Positions 24,271-34,810 of a stretch of 64,000 nucleotides of DNA are shown piece by piece; within the stretch, counting starts at the first letter, position 1, and every line of letters starts with the position of its first letter. The notes under the pieces were generated by a model. The model searched no databases. It had not been told where the DNA came from and worked only from the letters and a program-made list of their open reading frames with translations. Made by a program: the position numbers and the translations under genes. This stretch comes from Mytilus californianus (lineage: Eukaryota; Mollusca; Bivalvia; Mytilida; Mytilidae). The stretch covers positions 112,651,640-112,715,639 of the forward strand of contig NW_026262712.1 of NCBI RefSeq assembly GCF_021869535.1. Direction: 5' to 3'.

Positions 24271-24834
24271 AAATGCTCAAATGTTTCTGAAAATTAACAG
24301 AAATATGTGTCGTTTTGCATATATGTGCTATTACCGTTTTAAAGTTTCAATCTGACTGTCATCTTCAGGTAATTTGCCGCACCTGAGTGACATCTACTAT
24401 TGCTTGCAATTCTAGATTATTTTTACCGTTTGTACATGTACTACGACATTAAAATCAATTTAATTATCTCTTCTTGACATAGTTTTGCTTACTGACCAGA
24501 TGAGATAAATATGAACGTGTTATAATAAAATACTATGTAGTACCCGTCCGCAATAAGCTTTCAGATATATAAATTCGTGATTAAAGTACATAACGGAACG
24601 AATTAAACTAATTATTGATCAAAACTAAGGTCGATTCGTTTTCAAATGGATAACTAATATTAGCCAAAGGATAGACAATTTTAAGTTTTAACATTGAAAA
24701 TTAAAACTCTTTGTAAACATATTGTATTATCTTTTTATCTTAAGAGGTTTTTAAAACTTCATTATGCGCCTTTAATCATCAGTCGAATGTAGAACTCCAC
24801 TATATCAGGTTGGTTTAAGTTTGTTAATTTTGCT

Positions 24835-26690
24835 ATGCTTTTATTGCTCCTTTTGTGTTTTGTAACAAGCCAAGGGTTTCTTCTAGATGGAAGTACACCG
24901 TTGCCTAAAGCTGGAACTGTTTTGACTGATTCCCACTTTAGCATGCTTCTCAATTTGCTTGTGGACGAACGAAATGCTCGTGAACAGCTGGAACAAATTA
25001 TGAAACAGAATCAACGGGAAATAGCTAATATCAATGAAAGGTTTTGCCATTGTAACAGTAACAAGCAAGACGTGAATGTCAATAACATTAACAATAAGAC
25101 CGCGCAGTTGGAATATAGAGTAGATGTTTTACAACAAACCGTCCATTCCATGCAGGTTATCAATGCACAGATAGAACTCAAACAGGTCTTAACAGAAAAT
25201 AATTCTAGAAAATTAGAACAAGACATTACAGACCTTAAACAATTACAAAGTGTTTCAGATCACAAAACGATCCTGATGTTACAAAACAAGACTACCAATA
25301 TGGAAATAAAACAACATCAAACCGAAAATACGTTACAATCAGTACTATCATCAGCAAATGCTCGATCACAAGATTTTATAGCACTGTTAGATAAACTCAA
25401 AACAAGTGATAATAGGACTATTCAGCTGGAAGGTGAAATGACAAATACCAATATCAGACTTAATCTTACTGTTTCTAACTTGAATAGAAGATTGGAAAAT
25501 CAATTGCACAAATCGTACAGCACTCTGAATTCTTCCATAAATAACGTACAAAACACTCTGGATTCTGCAATAACACAACTAGCACAGATATCAAACAGAG
25601 GTACATTTTTTAATTATTCGTCTTAATTGTATTTATTCATTTATATATGTAACAAATTAAACCATCACGGCTTGGGGTTCTTTTAGTTAATTTACTTCGA
25701 AGCTAGTTATATCATTTTGATTACACATGACATCTCATGCTAGAAAGACTGTACGGTTCAACCTGAAAGTTGGAAATAAAATTATAAAAAAATGTTTTTC
25801 CCTAGATATAACATTAGAATTAAAAAGTATAGAAACGTTGGTTACTTTGCAGATGTTAAATTCGTTAACTTTCCAGTATACTAGCAAATGCTCTGAACGA
25901 GTCTTAAAGTCGGGCTAGTTTTGAGAACTAAATAATTTGAGATTAGCCACAAAAAGAAGTCATAGAAATAAATGAAAAGTCATGATGTAAATGAACCGCT
26001 AAGGCGAAACACATTATTGTATATGTATGAAAAAGAGAAGCGAAAGATACCAAAGGGACATTCAAACCCATAAGTCGAAAATAAACTGACCACGCCGAGG
26101 CTCAAAAAAGACCAACAAACAAACAACAGTACACAAAACACATCTTATAAAACTAAAGACTGGGCAACACGAACACAACCCAAAAAATGGTGGTGATCTC
26201 ATATGATCCAAGAGGATAAGCAGATCCTGCTCTATATGTGGCACCCGTCGTGAAACGTTTCACTCCAAATATTATAAATAAAGGAAATGTTTCCATTTCT
26301 TTATCTTTTACAGCTGTTCTGTCCGTAGATGCAGTGGGTGGGACTGTTCCGAGATATGGAGTTATACCATTCAAATCAGTTTACACATCTCATGGAATTA
26401 AAAACCTGACCAGTGTGAGAACAAGTGGAAAATTTATATGCGAAGATGCAGGATCATACCTGATATCAGTCTTTGTATCGACAGGTTCACAAGTTCCTGG
26501 ATATTATAACATCTATATAAATACAGGATCTATTGCATATGCCTATACAGATTACGAATCGTATCAACACACAAGTAGTGCTGCTATAGTTACAAATTTA
26601 AACAAAGGAGATACAATTTTTATAAAAAACGGACCAGAAATAATTGTTCAGAATAATGGATCTAATTTGTCTATCATTCAGATAAGATAA
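24835..26690 (+). CDS. Secreted coiled-coil C1q-domain protein (two exons)
   Basis: Exon 1 is 24835-25600 and exon 2 is 26314-26690. The intron has AGAG|GTACAT and TTTTACAG|CT borders and is phase 1, giving about 380 aa. The start ATG opens a signal peptide (MLLLLLLCFVTSQG). Residues 40-250 are polar and heptad-like with many N-glycosylation sequons, a likely coiled coil for oligomerisation. From about residue 256 comes a C1q/TNF-like jelly roll: VIPFKSV, SGKFICEDAGSYLISVFVST, YYNIYIN, a TSSAAIV patch, LNKGDTIFI, and an end in IIQIR. C1q-domain proteins are secreted lectin-like recognition molecules, strongly expanded in mussels. AATAAA lies at 26789. No disabling lesion is visible. A family A copy sits in the intron just before exon 2. 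The 39469 locus is a paralogue. The ligand cannot be told from sequence. Confidence 0.87.
26030..26245 (-). repeat. Repeat family A copy in the C1q intron
   Basis: Reads AAGATACCAAAGGGACATTC, ACAACAGTACACAAAACAC, GACTGGGCAACACGAACAC, AAGCAGATCCTGCTC and GTGGCACCCGTCGTG, the reverse complement of family A. It ends about 70 bp before the splice acceptor at 26313. Confidence 0.85.
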
Positions 26691-26788
26691 ACATTATGTT
26701 AGGCAAATTAACATAGCAAAAAACCTTGTAATCCTATCATTATCATCCACTTACGAAAACACTTTCATACAGTTGTTCATTAGACCAC

Positions 26789-26794
26789 AATAAA
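26789..26794 (+). terminator. Polyadenylation signal of the C1q gene
   Basis: AATAAA about 100 bp after the stop codon at 26690. Confidence 0.55.
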
Positions 26795-27078
26795 TATTAA
26801 AGATTGAAAACACCTAGATACATATCACATAGACTTTCGCCGAATATTGTACCCTTTTAGCGATCGTCAAACATTTGGTTTACTGCACACCTATGCATTA
26901 TCAATATTTTTTTATATAAATATCTGCAAACAAAGGCATCCCCTTTAAAACAAAACAAAACAAAACAAATGATAATGTAATAAAAAAAAGAAACATACAA
27001 GAAATAAACAGCTTGGGCATGAACATTTATGCACATTTTAAAACATATAAGGTTTTACTTTAAATTTTTATAGATAAC

Positions 27079-27833
27079 TGTGACGAAAAGTTGAACTAAA
27101 CTAACTAAAGTGCGTGTTCGTTTGTTGGTGTTTGTGCTGTGTTGTTGGGTGTATAAGTTTCACGTCGTGCTTTTCACTTGTACACGGACGACAAATGCCA
27201 ATGATTCACTTCACAGGGTTACCCTAGAAATCTTCTGGTAGCGTGATTAAGGGAATCCTGAACACATGAATAAATAAATAAATGGATTCTGGTGTAGTCT
27301 GAACGAAGTCTTGTAATTGAACATAAAAACAAAGTCGATTAAAGTTCAATACTGTATTATTCAAAATTCGATGTGTTAACAAAGTAGCAGTAATAAAGTT
27401 TACAACATCTAAACTGCAGGCTCAACAATACGTTTGCATAATCCTTAATCTCCTACGTACACTTCTCTAGTACACAAAATCGTAACTCCCCTATCTACAA
27501 CTATTTCTCTCTTTTATACCACTCTATTTGCCCTAGTAGTCCGATTACAAATATGGTTAAATGACTCCTAACAAAGAAATAATCATCCGGGCACTAGGGC
27601 AACCGGAGCCCGGAGCAGAGGTCAAATGGAGCTCAAAGCTGGGGTCAACCGGAGCACCTGTAAACCAGAGCAACGGGGCACCAAATTAACATAAATAATT
27701 TGACACTAAACAAATAAACTCTTATCGAACGCGATAAAAATAGATTGTAATGAATGACTTTACAACTGTAAATGAGAATATGTAATCTTATACAATAATA
27801 ATTAAACCGTTTAAAATATAAAAACGTTACACA
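27079..27833 (-). repeat. Downstream LTR (755 bp)
   Basis: On the minus strand it starts TGTGTAACG and ends TTTTCGTCACA. It aligns to the other LTR and to the fragment at 1906-2421. Unlike the LTR at 33691 it keeps a block of about 105 bp (27089-27194) near its end. Confidence 0.87.
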
Positions 27834-27848
27834 GCTCCCCCCCCCTCC
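27834..27848 (-). other. Polypurine tract
   Basis: A purine run (AGGAGGGGGGGGGAGC on the minus strand) abuts the LTR start, the expected position of the plus-strand primer of an LTR retrotransposon. Confidence 0.75.
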
Positions 27849-28444
27849 TTCTTAGCCCAGTAAACACAGTAAATACAGTAAACACAGGAACATATATATA
27901 ACAAAAATTATCAAAACAATTCATGTTTCACCGTTATATATTTCTTCGGTACACATATATAAAACAAAGCAACCCTGAGACATATCATATTTCATAATAA
28001 AAACAATAATCACACTTGTATTTAAAAACAAACTTTGGACTGACAAGGCTTTAAGTATATTGCATCTCTTAATAACAAACCTTTAACAATTACTCATCTC
28101 ATAGTGATATCCTAGCTATTCCTTGAACACCACAAATTTAGGGATCCTAGAGTAACTAAAAAAAGAAAAAACATATAATTTGGGCCGAGTGAAACTAAGC
28201 AAATAAAAAGGGTCACAGGCTCCAAAATTACATAACGACTTTAAACTAATTTTTGCGAACAAAATTGAAGTCTATGTAAAAAAAAGCACCACTTATGAAA
28301 ATAAGAAATATAAAAAAATACAAAAATTATATGTGTTCACTAGTACAAACAATGATATATTTAAGTCTACAAAATAGTTAAAGATTTAAGACTTTTAAAA
28401 CAATAGAGTTTACTGGTTTAAAAAAATGTAGTTAATCATTGCTT

Positions 28445-28558
28445 AAAGGGCATTGAGACACCATGAATGAAGGGTGTCAAGCACGAAATTGTACTTTTAA
28501 AGGGTTTCGAGACGCCATAAAAATGTATTTAGGGTTTCGAGCACCAAATAAAGTTTAA
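28445..28558. repeat. Four diverged units of a 30-bp repeat
   Basis: AGGGTTTCGAGACGCCATAA, AGGGTTTCGAGCACC, AGGGTGTCAAGCACG and GGGCATTGAGACACC recur at about 30-bp spacing in the non-coding 3' part of the LTR element, between the last gag remnant and the polypurine tract. Confidence 0.7.
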
Positions 28559-28699
28559 ATTTCCTACTCTTTCACCCTGTATCAATGTATATATACATGT
28601 ATTTACTAGTAAAAAAAACCTTCAGTAAAACAAAGATAAAATTAACTGTCTAAGTCACTTTTTTCAATCACTATCTTCTATATCTTCTAAATCTTCTGA

Positions 28700-29880
28700 C
28701 TTTTCTGTATTTTTTTTTCATTAGGCCGTCCATGGGTGACCGACACCTGGCCTCCGGTGTCGATCTCCTCTAGTTAAATCTGTCTCTCAGGAATCTCTAC
28801 CGTCCTCTTCTCGGTTCCAAAAATTCTGATGGAGACGATTTATAAACATCGGGGATCTGCCTCTTCCACGCCATCTATAACGGTTACAGAATCGCCCTTG
28901 GGACTCTATCCCGTTATTCCGTGGATCATTATCAGGAACTTTATTTCTGTCGCCATTTTCTTTTTGTGTTTCTTCTGTTTCTGAAGTTACATTTTCGTCA
29001 CTGTCCCCGTCTTCAACTTCATATCGGACGCTAAGTGGTTTGGCATCCTTAGCAAGGTCCTTCTCCCACTCTTAAACATTCTTCTCGCATCGAATTGTTT
29101 ACGGCCTCTTGCAGGGTCTTAGGTCTGGTTCGCTTAACAGCAAGGCGAAATCCTTAGATTAAAGACACTTATCAAGAAACGTTTTTATAGCCCAAAATCC
29201 CTCAAGGACTCTTCAGTTTGTCTCTTTCTCAGTTTTGCCTCTATAACATACCTCTCTTTTATCGCTGTATGTCCAAATCTTTCTTCCATTGTTTCAGGCG
29301 TTCATAATTCCTTAGAATTATTAATGGGATCCCGTATGCAAAAGTCTCGGCTTGTCCTCTGAGAGTACTAAAGAGGACCCTACACGCCGTTTCGTTGTTC
29401 CATACATTTAACTCGGATATATTCTCAAAGTATTGGATAAATTAATTCCAAACATCATTGCTAACTCCTCCGGAAAACGTTCTACGGACAGGATATTCGC
29501 TTACTGGTCGAACATTTCTCACACGAAAACTCCTAGTTTACGGCTTATCCGTAGTTAATTCATTTGCCCGATTATGAAACTCTTACAATTGAATGTGTTT
29601 TACCGTTGTGCCCATGATTTCCGATTCTTGCCCGGATAACTCCATTTCCGTCTGCCTTTGCCTGTTAATAACAGGGCCATTATGACTAAGACAGGAGTAA
29701 AAGGGCATTTCATCTGATTCATAGGGCGTATCACTTTTATCCATTATGGTGCGAGTCAGAGTCCTATAAATATACCTTCTACGAATGTCATCAGGGCTTC
29801 GTCTCTTCCCGGACCAAGTTTGTGGAGCGTTTTCTGATTCCTGACCATAAAGAACGGAATGCCATATTAATTTCAAAGCA
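28700..29880 (-). pseudogene. Retrotransposon gag remnant (capsid and nucleocapsid parts)
   Basis: On the minus strand the frames around 29560-29250 read TFSGGVSN..VWN..FIQYFE, then WNNETACRVLFSTLRGQAET, followed by a degraded ERFGHTAIKERY-like patch. This is the layout of an LTR-retrotransposon capsid. Further on (about 28900-28740) is a short FCNRYRW patch followed by arginine/glycine-rich GRGRSP, resembling a decayed nucleocapsid. Many frameshifts and stops make it non-functional. Gag packages element RNA. The relative order (capsid, then basic domain, then LTR) fits the minus strand. Confidence 0.7.
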
Positions 29881-29901
29881 AATTATTAGTCCTATCATCA
29901 C

Positions 29902-30078
29902 TTATAGTCCAATCATAACGTATTCCTGAGAATTCTGTACAATCCGGTTGTTAAAGAAATAAATCCATGCAGTTGCGACGAGGCCGCTACTGAGAGTAAG
30001 CAAACTAACCAATATTTGCCAAAATTTCTTCCAACTATTTCCTCTGTCATTTTGTGTATTATCTATGAAAGTACGCAT
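29902..30078 (-). CDS. Small ORF with one predicted TM helix
   Basis: 58 codons from an ATG at 30078. A basic/aromatic N-terminal segment (WKKFWQ) precedes a hydrophobic helix, ILVSLLTLSSGLVATAWIYFF, followed by NNRIVQNSQEYV. It lies inside the LTR element between an acidic open stretch (30395-30256) and the capsid remnant. I do not recognise a family. It may be a fragment of an accessory ORF or chance; its uniform hydrophobic core makes chance less attractive. Confidence 0.3.
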   Translation of the reverse strand: MRTFIDNTQNDRGNSWKKFWQILVSLLTLSSGLVATAWIYFFNNRIVQNSQEYVMIGL

Positions 30079-30255
30079 CAACGAGAAAATTTATCACCAC
30101 ACAAATAGCCCTGTACTTAGTAATCCTTTCCGAAAAGAAAGAGAAAATTTCTGAATAAGGGAACTAAGTACTGCAATGCCATATGGTTGCAATGATAATG
30201 TCAAAGGAGTAGGAAATTTGTCCAGCCTGCAGTGATGTTAATGTAATGAGTTTAT

Positions 30256-30395
30256 TTAATAATACCTAACGAAACCAACGTAGTCATGGGCAAAACATTT
30301 CCATCGGCCTAATGTAAAAAAGTCCTCCAAATCTAGATCGCCCTCTGGGCGTTGATGACCTTCTTTCTCATCTTCATCATCAGCTAGGGTTACAT
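30256..30395 (-). other. Open acidic stretch in the LTR element
   Basis: An uninterrupted frame of about 45 codons reads ADDEDEKEGHQRPEGDLDLE, then DFFTLGRWKCFAHDYVGF, before a TAA at 30258. Its upstream part is cut by the inserted RT element. Probably a remnant of the element's own gag or accessory ORF. No family recognised. Confidence 0.35.
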
Positions 30396-30443
30396 TACAT
30401 TAGAATTATTCATTTTTCACTGCCTGTTCATTTTCTAAAATGT

Positions 30444-32345
30444 TTGAGAGATTTTGCACTTGACAAAGGATGCATAAATACATTTTCTCCAATATACAGA
30501 CTTGTCAGTATAATTTGTGATGTAGCTCTTTTCCGTCTTTTTAAACCAGTAAGATCGGAACCTTTACATGAGGAAAACAGGAAATTCCTTCCTGTTTACT
30601 TTACCAGTAGAGGAATTGATGCAATCAACATCAGCAACGTTCTACATCACAAGGAGGTAACATCTAAAATTCCTATTTATTTTCAAAATCAGTCTGTTCC
30701 TATTGTATCCTACAGTTACACCAAAACCATTGCACCGAAATTATTTAACTATAAACAAGCATTACAGGACCTTGATTTCGAACAATACCTAAAAAACCCT
30801 CTGGTATGTGACTGTTCCCACTAGCCTTACAAATATAGTCCCTCTGGCCATGTTATTACTGGGGATCTAAACATAATTCAACATGAAAATCTCCGAAAGG
30901 TGATTTCTCATGGTCCTAAGTTTAGAGAACCCCAACATATCAATTGGAACCATAACTTCAAAATAATTATGGATTCCATTGAGGACTACGCCAGAGATTG
31001 GGCTAAACGAGAAGAAGTTTAACTGGACACTTTGTCAGGATGGGTCAAAACAATCAGGTCTCTGACAAAACGTTGCATTCATAAGTTGAAAAACTGTGTG
31101 AATGATCGACCAAAGTCCGTTTTCAGAGACAAAGAGGCTGTGAAATGTCTATCATCTCTTCATGATAAGTATGTTGTTGTTCCTGCGTACAAAGCTTCAA
31201 ATACTATTGTCTTTATATGTAAATCGTATTACTACGAGTGTCTTGTAAAAGAATTAGGAATAAATGAGCACTCAGGTAATCCCACATACAAAATCATATC
31301 ATTTGACAAGGATGAGATTTTGGCGAATCATAAGTCCTTCATGGCTTCAATGAACATTGCATTGAACAACAAATCGGAGGACTTACCTTGTTTGTATTGG
31401 ATACCTAAACTTCACAAAATTCCGTACAAAAAACGGTACATTGCCGGCTCATCTGCATGTTCCACTAAAGAACTGTCCATTAGATTGACTAAAATTCTGT
31501 CCGCAGTGAAAGAGGGTCTTCAGAAATACTGTGAAACTGTTTACTCGCGTAGTGGTATTAACCATATGTGGATTCTTAAAAACTCTAAAGAACTTCTGGA
31601 TAATTTTAAATCTTGGTCTTTTTCTGAAATTAGTTCTATCAAAACTTTTGATTTTTCAACCTTGTATACCACCATTCCCGCTGTGAAATTGAAAAACTGT
31701 CTAAAAGTAATAATCCACCATGCTTTTCAACATAAAAATGGTAGCATACGCTATACATTTATTACTTTGGGATACCATAAGGCATATTTTGTTAATAGAG
31801 AACAAAAGGGTAAAACCTGCTACACAGAGGACCAAGTAATCAGTATGCTGGAGTTTCTTATTGACAACATATTTGTTGAATTTGGAGGTAGACTTTTTCA
31901 ACAAATTGTCGGCTTTACTATGGGAACGAACTGTGCGCCTCTCCTTGTTGACCTCTTCTTTATTTCATATGAATCGGAGTTCCTTCAGACACTTGTCAAA
32001 AACAAGAAGATCAAAGAAGCCAGGTTATTTAATTTCACTTTCAGATATATTGATGATGTTCTTTCCATTAACAATCCGAACTTTTCTGATTGGGTTCCAT
32101 TAATATATCCACCCGAACTAGAAATTAAAGAAACAACAGACACGGCTTCCTCCGCCTCGTTTTTAGACTTATACCTCGAATGTGACATACACAGTCATCT
32201 CAGTACCAGAATCTATGACAAACGAGACGATTTTAATTTTGAAATTATCAGTTTCCTCCACCTTAGTAGCAATATACCAACTTCACCTGCATATGGGATA
32301 TACATTTCCCAACTTATTCAGTATTCAAGAGCTTGCATGCGCAGC
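30444..32345 (+). mobile_element. Penelope-like reverse transcriptase element, nearly full coding region
   Basis: A single frame runs from about 30444 to 32345, broken only by TAG at 30822 and TAA at 31020. In order it has KFLPVYFTSRGIDAINISN, SYSYTKTIAPKLFNYKQAL, GHVITGDLN, LYWIPKLHKIPYK, RYIAGSSACSTK, FDFSTLYTTIP (31650, RT motif A region), MGTNCAPLLVDLF (31917, motif B), FRYIDDV (32043, catalytic motif C), FLDLYLE and PAYGIYISQLIQYSRAC. The family is an abundant metazoan RT; I assign it to Penelope-like elements from these motifs and am less sure of the clade. The C-terminus (thumb, and any GIY-YIG endonuclease) is lost after about 32345. It copies element RNA into DNA at a nick; this copy is probably dead. 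It sits in reverse orientation within the gag LTR element. Confidence 0.8.
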
Positions 32346-32649
32346 TCCTACTATGTGTCTTTATCAATATTACTTTTACTGTTAAGTCTGTTTTTTTTTG
32401 TGATATCCATTTTACGTGGCTCTGTACTTATGTATCCCGTCATACTTTGAACGACAAAATTATTTTATGTCTACCTGTGCGAATTTCAAACGCGCGATTT
32501 TACGCCAGTACTTAAAGCCGTCCATCCTTTATGGGTGGATTTTACATAGATAAATAAAATCGTATAATAAAAAAGCAAAATGAGGATGTTAAATTTGATT
32601 TATGCCTTTTTGTTTTCTTCGTTACATTTGTTCGTTTTTCAGTGTTCCA

Positions 32650-32778
32650 GCTAGGTCGTTTTCACAGGGCGGTCCGCCCGCCTTTTCCCGACTGCCGCCC
32701 TGTGCCCTTTTTCTGACGCCCTGTGCCCTTTTTAAGACGCCCTGCCCTTTTTAAGACGCCCTGACCTTTTTCGTAAGT
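32650..32778. repeat. GC-rich hairpin followed by a 21-bp tandem repeat
   Basis: CACAGGGCGG (32663) and CCGCCCTGTG (32695) form a perfect 10-bp inverted pair. The right half continues as four units close to GACGCCCTGTGCCCTTTTTAA. GC content is far above the surroundings. Confidence 0.8.
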
Positions 32779-33262
32779 CCATGCCTTTATTGCCATTGTA
32801 ATAATTTTTCTCATTAAATTCGGTCAATCAGCATTTCAATTTCAATATTTCTCAAAAGATGACTATTTGCGTTTGATGTATCCGTAGATCGTCTGTTGTT
32901 TATATGTCAAAGATTTTTTTTTTTAAATTGATCTTTTAAACTAGTTTTAATCCAGAAGAAAGTAAAAACAATGCTTGACTGTACCTTTCATTTAATATCT
33001 ATATCCAAATTAAATTAATTAAAGCTGTAATCCATGATCACAAATTGACTGCTTTTGTTACATTTGTTGAAAGCCATGTGCTTTTTTGGCGGGAAAATTC
33101 GAAAACCACTTTAACAAGAAATAGTTACATTTCATTGTAATTTATAGACAGTAAGATTTTCATTTTGATTAACTGCTAAGATTATTTCATTAAAAATGAA
33201 TACTTTCTTGGGGTGAAACTGATAATACTGTAATACTCTACCTCTAGGAGTGTGTAAAATGG

Positions 33263-33281
33263 AAAAGGGGGGGGGGGGGGG
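33263..33281. repeat. Long G run
   Basis: An uninterrupted G homopolymer of about 18 in AT-rich DNA, inside the LTR element. Confidence 0.85.
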
Positions 33282-33309
33282 TATATATTTTTTTTATAAT
33301 AAAAATAGT

Positions 33310-33400
33310 GATTAAGATTTTGCCATTTGATTAGGGACTTTCCTTTTTGAATTTTCCTCGGAGTTCAGTATTTTTGTGATTTTGCTTTTTGCTCATCTCC
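33310..33400 (+). repeat. Repeat family E fragment
   Basis: GATTTTGCCATTTGATTAGG, GGACTTTCCTTTTTGAATTT and CTCGGAGTTCAGTATTTTTG in order. It truncates the N-terminal gag remnant of the LTR element. Confidence 0.8.
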
Positions 33401-33630
33401 TGGACAACTTTATCATGAATGTTCCTGGGTGAACAATACCCGATTCTCCGGCGATATGGGATTTCTGGCATGGTCTCTGTGCGAATATCATGGGGAGTAC
33501 CAGTGGCAGGCGAACTACCTAACCCAGAATCTGGTGGAGAAAATAGTTGATTTGTAAAGCAATTCTGCCTTACCTAAGAGAGCATTGGAGTCTGAGTTGA
33601 TGTCCATGTTGTCCTTCTTGGTGTCTCCAT
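33390..33630 (-). pseudogene. N-terminal gag remnant
   Basis: Begins at an ATG 60 bp inside the upstream LTR and reads METPRRTTWTSTQTPMLS, an in-frame TAG, then SPPDSGLGSSPATGTPHDIR, an arginine patch (YRRRIGYC) and VVQEMSKK. Position and basic, proline-rich composition fit the start of a retrotransposon gag. It is separated from the capsid remnant by later insertions. Confidence 0.55.
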
Positions 33631-33671
33631 TGTTTAATCACTGGAAAGTTCGTTGAAGTCACACATAGTAG

Positions 33672-33690
33672 GTCCCACCGCTGCCACCAA
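33672..33690 (-). other. Primer-binding site of the LTR element
   Basis: TTGGTGGCAGCGGTGGG immediately follows the LTR end CGTCACA on the minus strand, starting with the TGG expected to pair with a tRNA CCA end. The tRNA itself is not assigned. Confidence 0.7.
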
Positions 33691-34269
33691 TGTGACGAAA
33701 AATGCCAAAGATACACTTTACAGGGTTACCCTAGAAATCTACTGATAGCGTGATTAAGGGAATCCCGGTCCCATAAATAAATAACTGGATCCTGGTGTAG
33801 TGTGAACCAAGTCTTGTAAGTGAACATAAAGTCGATTAAAGTTCAATACTGTATTATTCAAATCCGATGTGTTAACAAAGTAACAGTAATAAAGTTTACA
33901 ACATCTAAACTGCAGGCTCAACAATACGCTTGCATAATCCTAAATCTCCTACGTACACTTCTCTCGTACACAAAATCGTAACTCCCCTCTCTAAAGCTTT
34001 TTTTCTATCTTTTATACCACTCTATTTGCCCTAGTAGCCCAATTACAAATATGGTTAAATGACTCCTAACAAATAAATAATCCACCAGGCACTAGGGCAA
34101 CCGGAGCCCGGAGCAGAGGTCAACCGAAGCCCGGAGCTGAGGTCAACCGGAGAACCTGTATAACCAGAGCAACAGGGCACCAGATTAACATGATTAATTT
34201 GACCTTAAACAAAAAAACACTTTCACAAAACATGTTTAACCCCTCCGCATTTTTGCGCCTGTCCTAATA

Positions 34270-34440
34270 GTTATCAAAGGTACCAGGATTATAATTCAAT
34301 ACGCCAGACGCGCGTTTCGTCTACATAAGACTCATCAGTGACGCTCAGATCAAGATAGTTATAAAGCCAAACAAGTACAAAGTTAAAGAGCATTGAGGAC
34401 CCAAAATTCCAAACAGTTGTGCCAAATACGGCTAAGGTAA
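34270..34440 (-). repeat. Repeat family B, unit 1 of a tandem pair
   Basis: GGTACCAGGATTATAATTC, CGCCAGACGCGCGTTTCGTC, AGACTCATCAGTGACGCTCA and AGAGCATTGAGGACCCAAAA. The same sequence recurs 365 bp downstream almost unchanged. Confidence 0.9.
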
Positions 34441-34634
34441 TCTATTCCTGGTATGAAAAATCCTTATTTTTTAGAAAAATTTAAAGTTTTGTAACAGGAA
34501 ATTTATAAAATGACCATATAATTGATATTCATGTCAACACCGAAGTGCTGACTACTGGGCATGTGATACCCTCGGGGACGAAACGTCCACCAGCAGTGGC
34601 ATCGACCCGGTGGTGTAAATAGTTATCCAACTTA

Positions 34635-34810
34635 ACAGGATTATAATTTAATACGCCAGACGCGCGTTTCGTCTACATAAGACTCATCACTGACGCTCAG
34701 ATCAAAATAGTTATAAAGCCAAACAAGTACAAAGTTGAAGAGCATTGAGGACCCAAAATTTCAAAAAGTTGTGCCAAATACGGCTAAGGTAATCTATTCC
34801 TGGGATAAGA
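34635..34810 (-). repeat. Repeat family B, unit 2 of a tandem pair
   Basis: Nearly identical to unit 1. The two units are separated by a stretch containing GAAGTGCTGACTACTGGGCA and GACGAAACGTCCACCAGCAG. This suggests a longer composite repeat unit of about 365 bp. Confidence 0.9.

Noticed and set aside
26062..26374. Minus-strand frames in and after the C1q intron
   Set aside because: By-products of the family A repeat and antisense of C1q exon 2.
27074..27078. Five-base ATAAC target duplication of the LTR element
   Set aside because: ATAAC also occurs at the other edge, but using it would trim the LTR terminus; only the four-base TAAC is compatible with TG...CA ends, and a four-base match can be chance.
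26880..27078. RT coding sequence on the left flank of the LTR element, matching the RT piece at 35283
   Set aside because: Checked whether the LTR element had inserted into an RT copy; the left flank shows no RT motifs.
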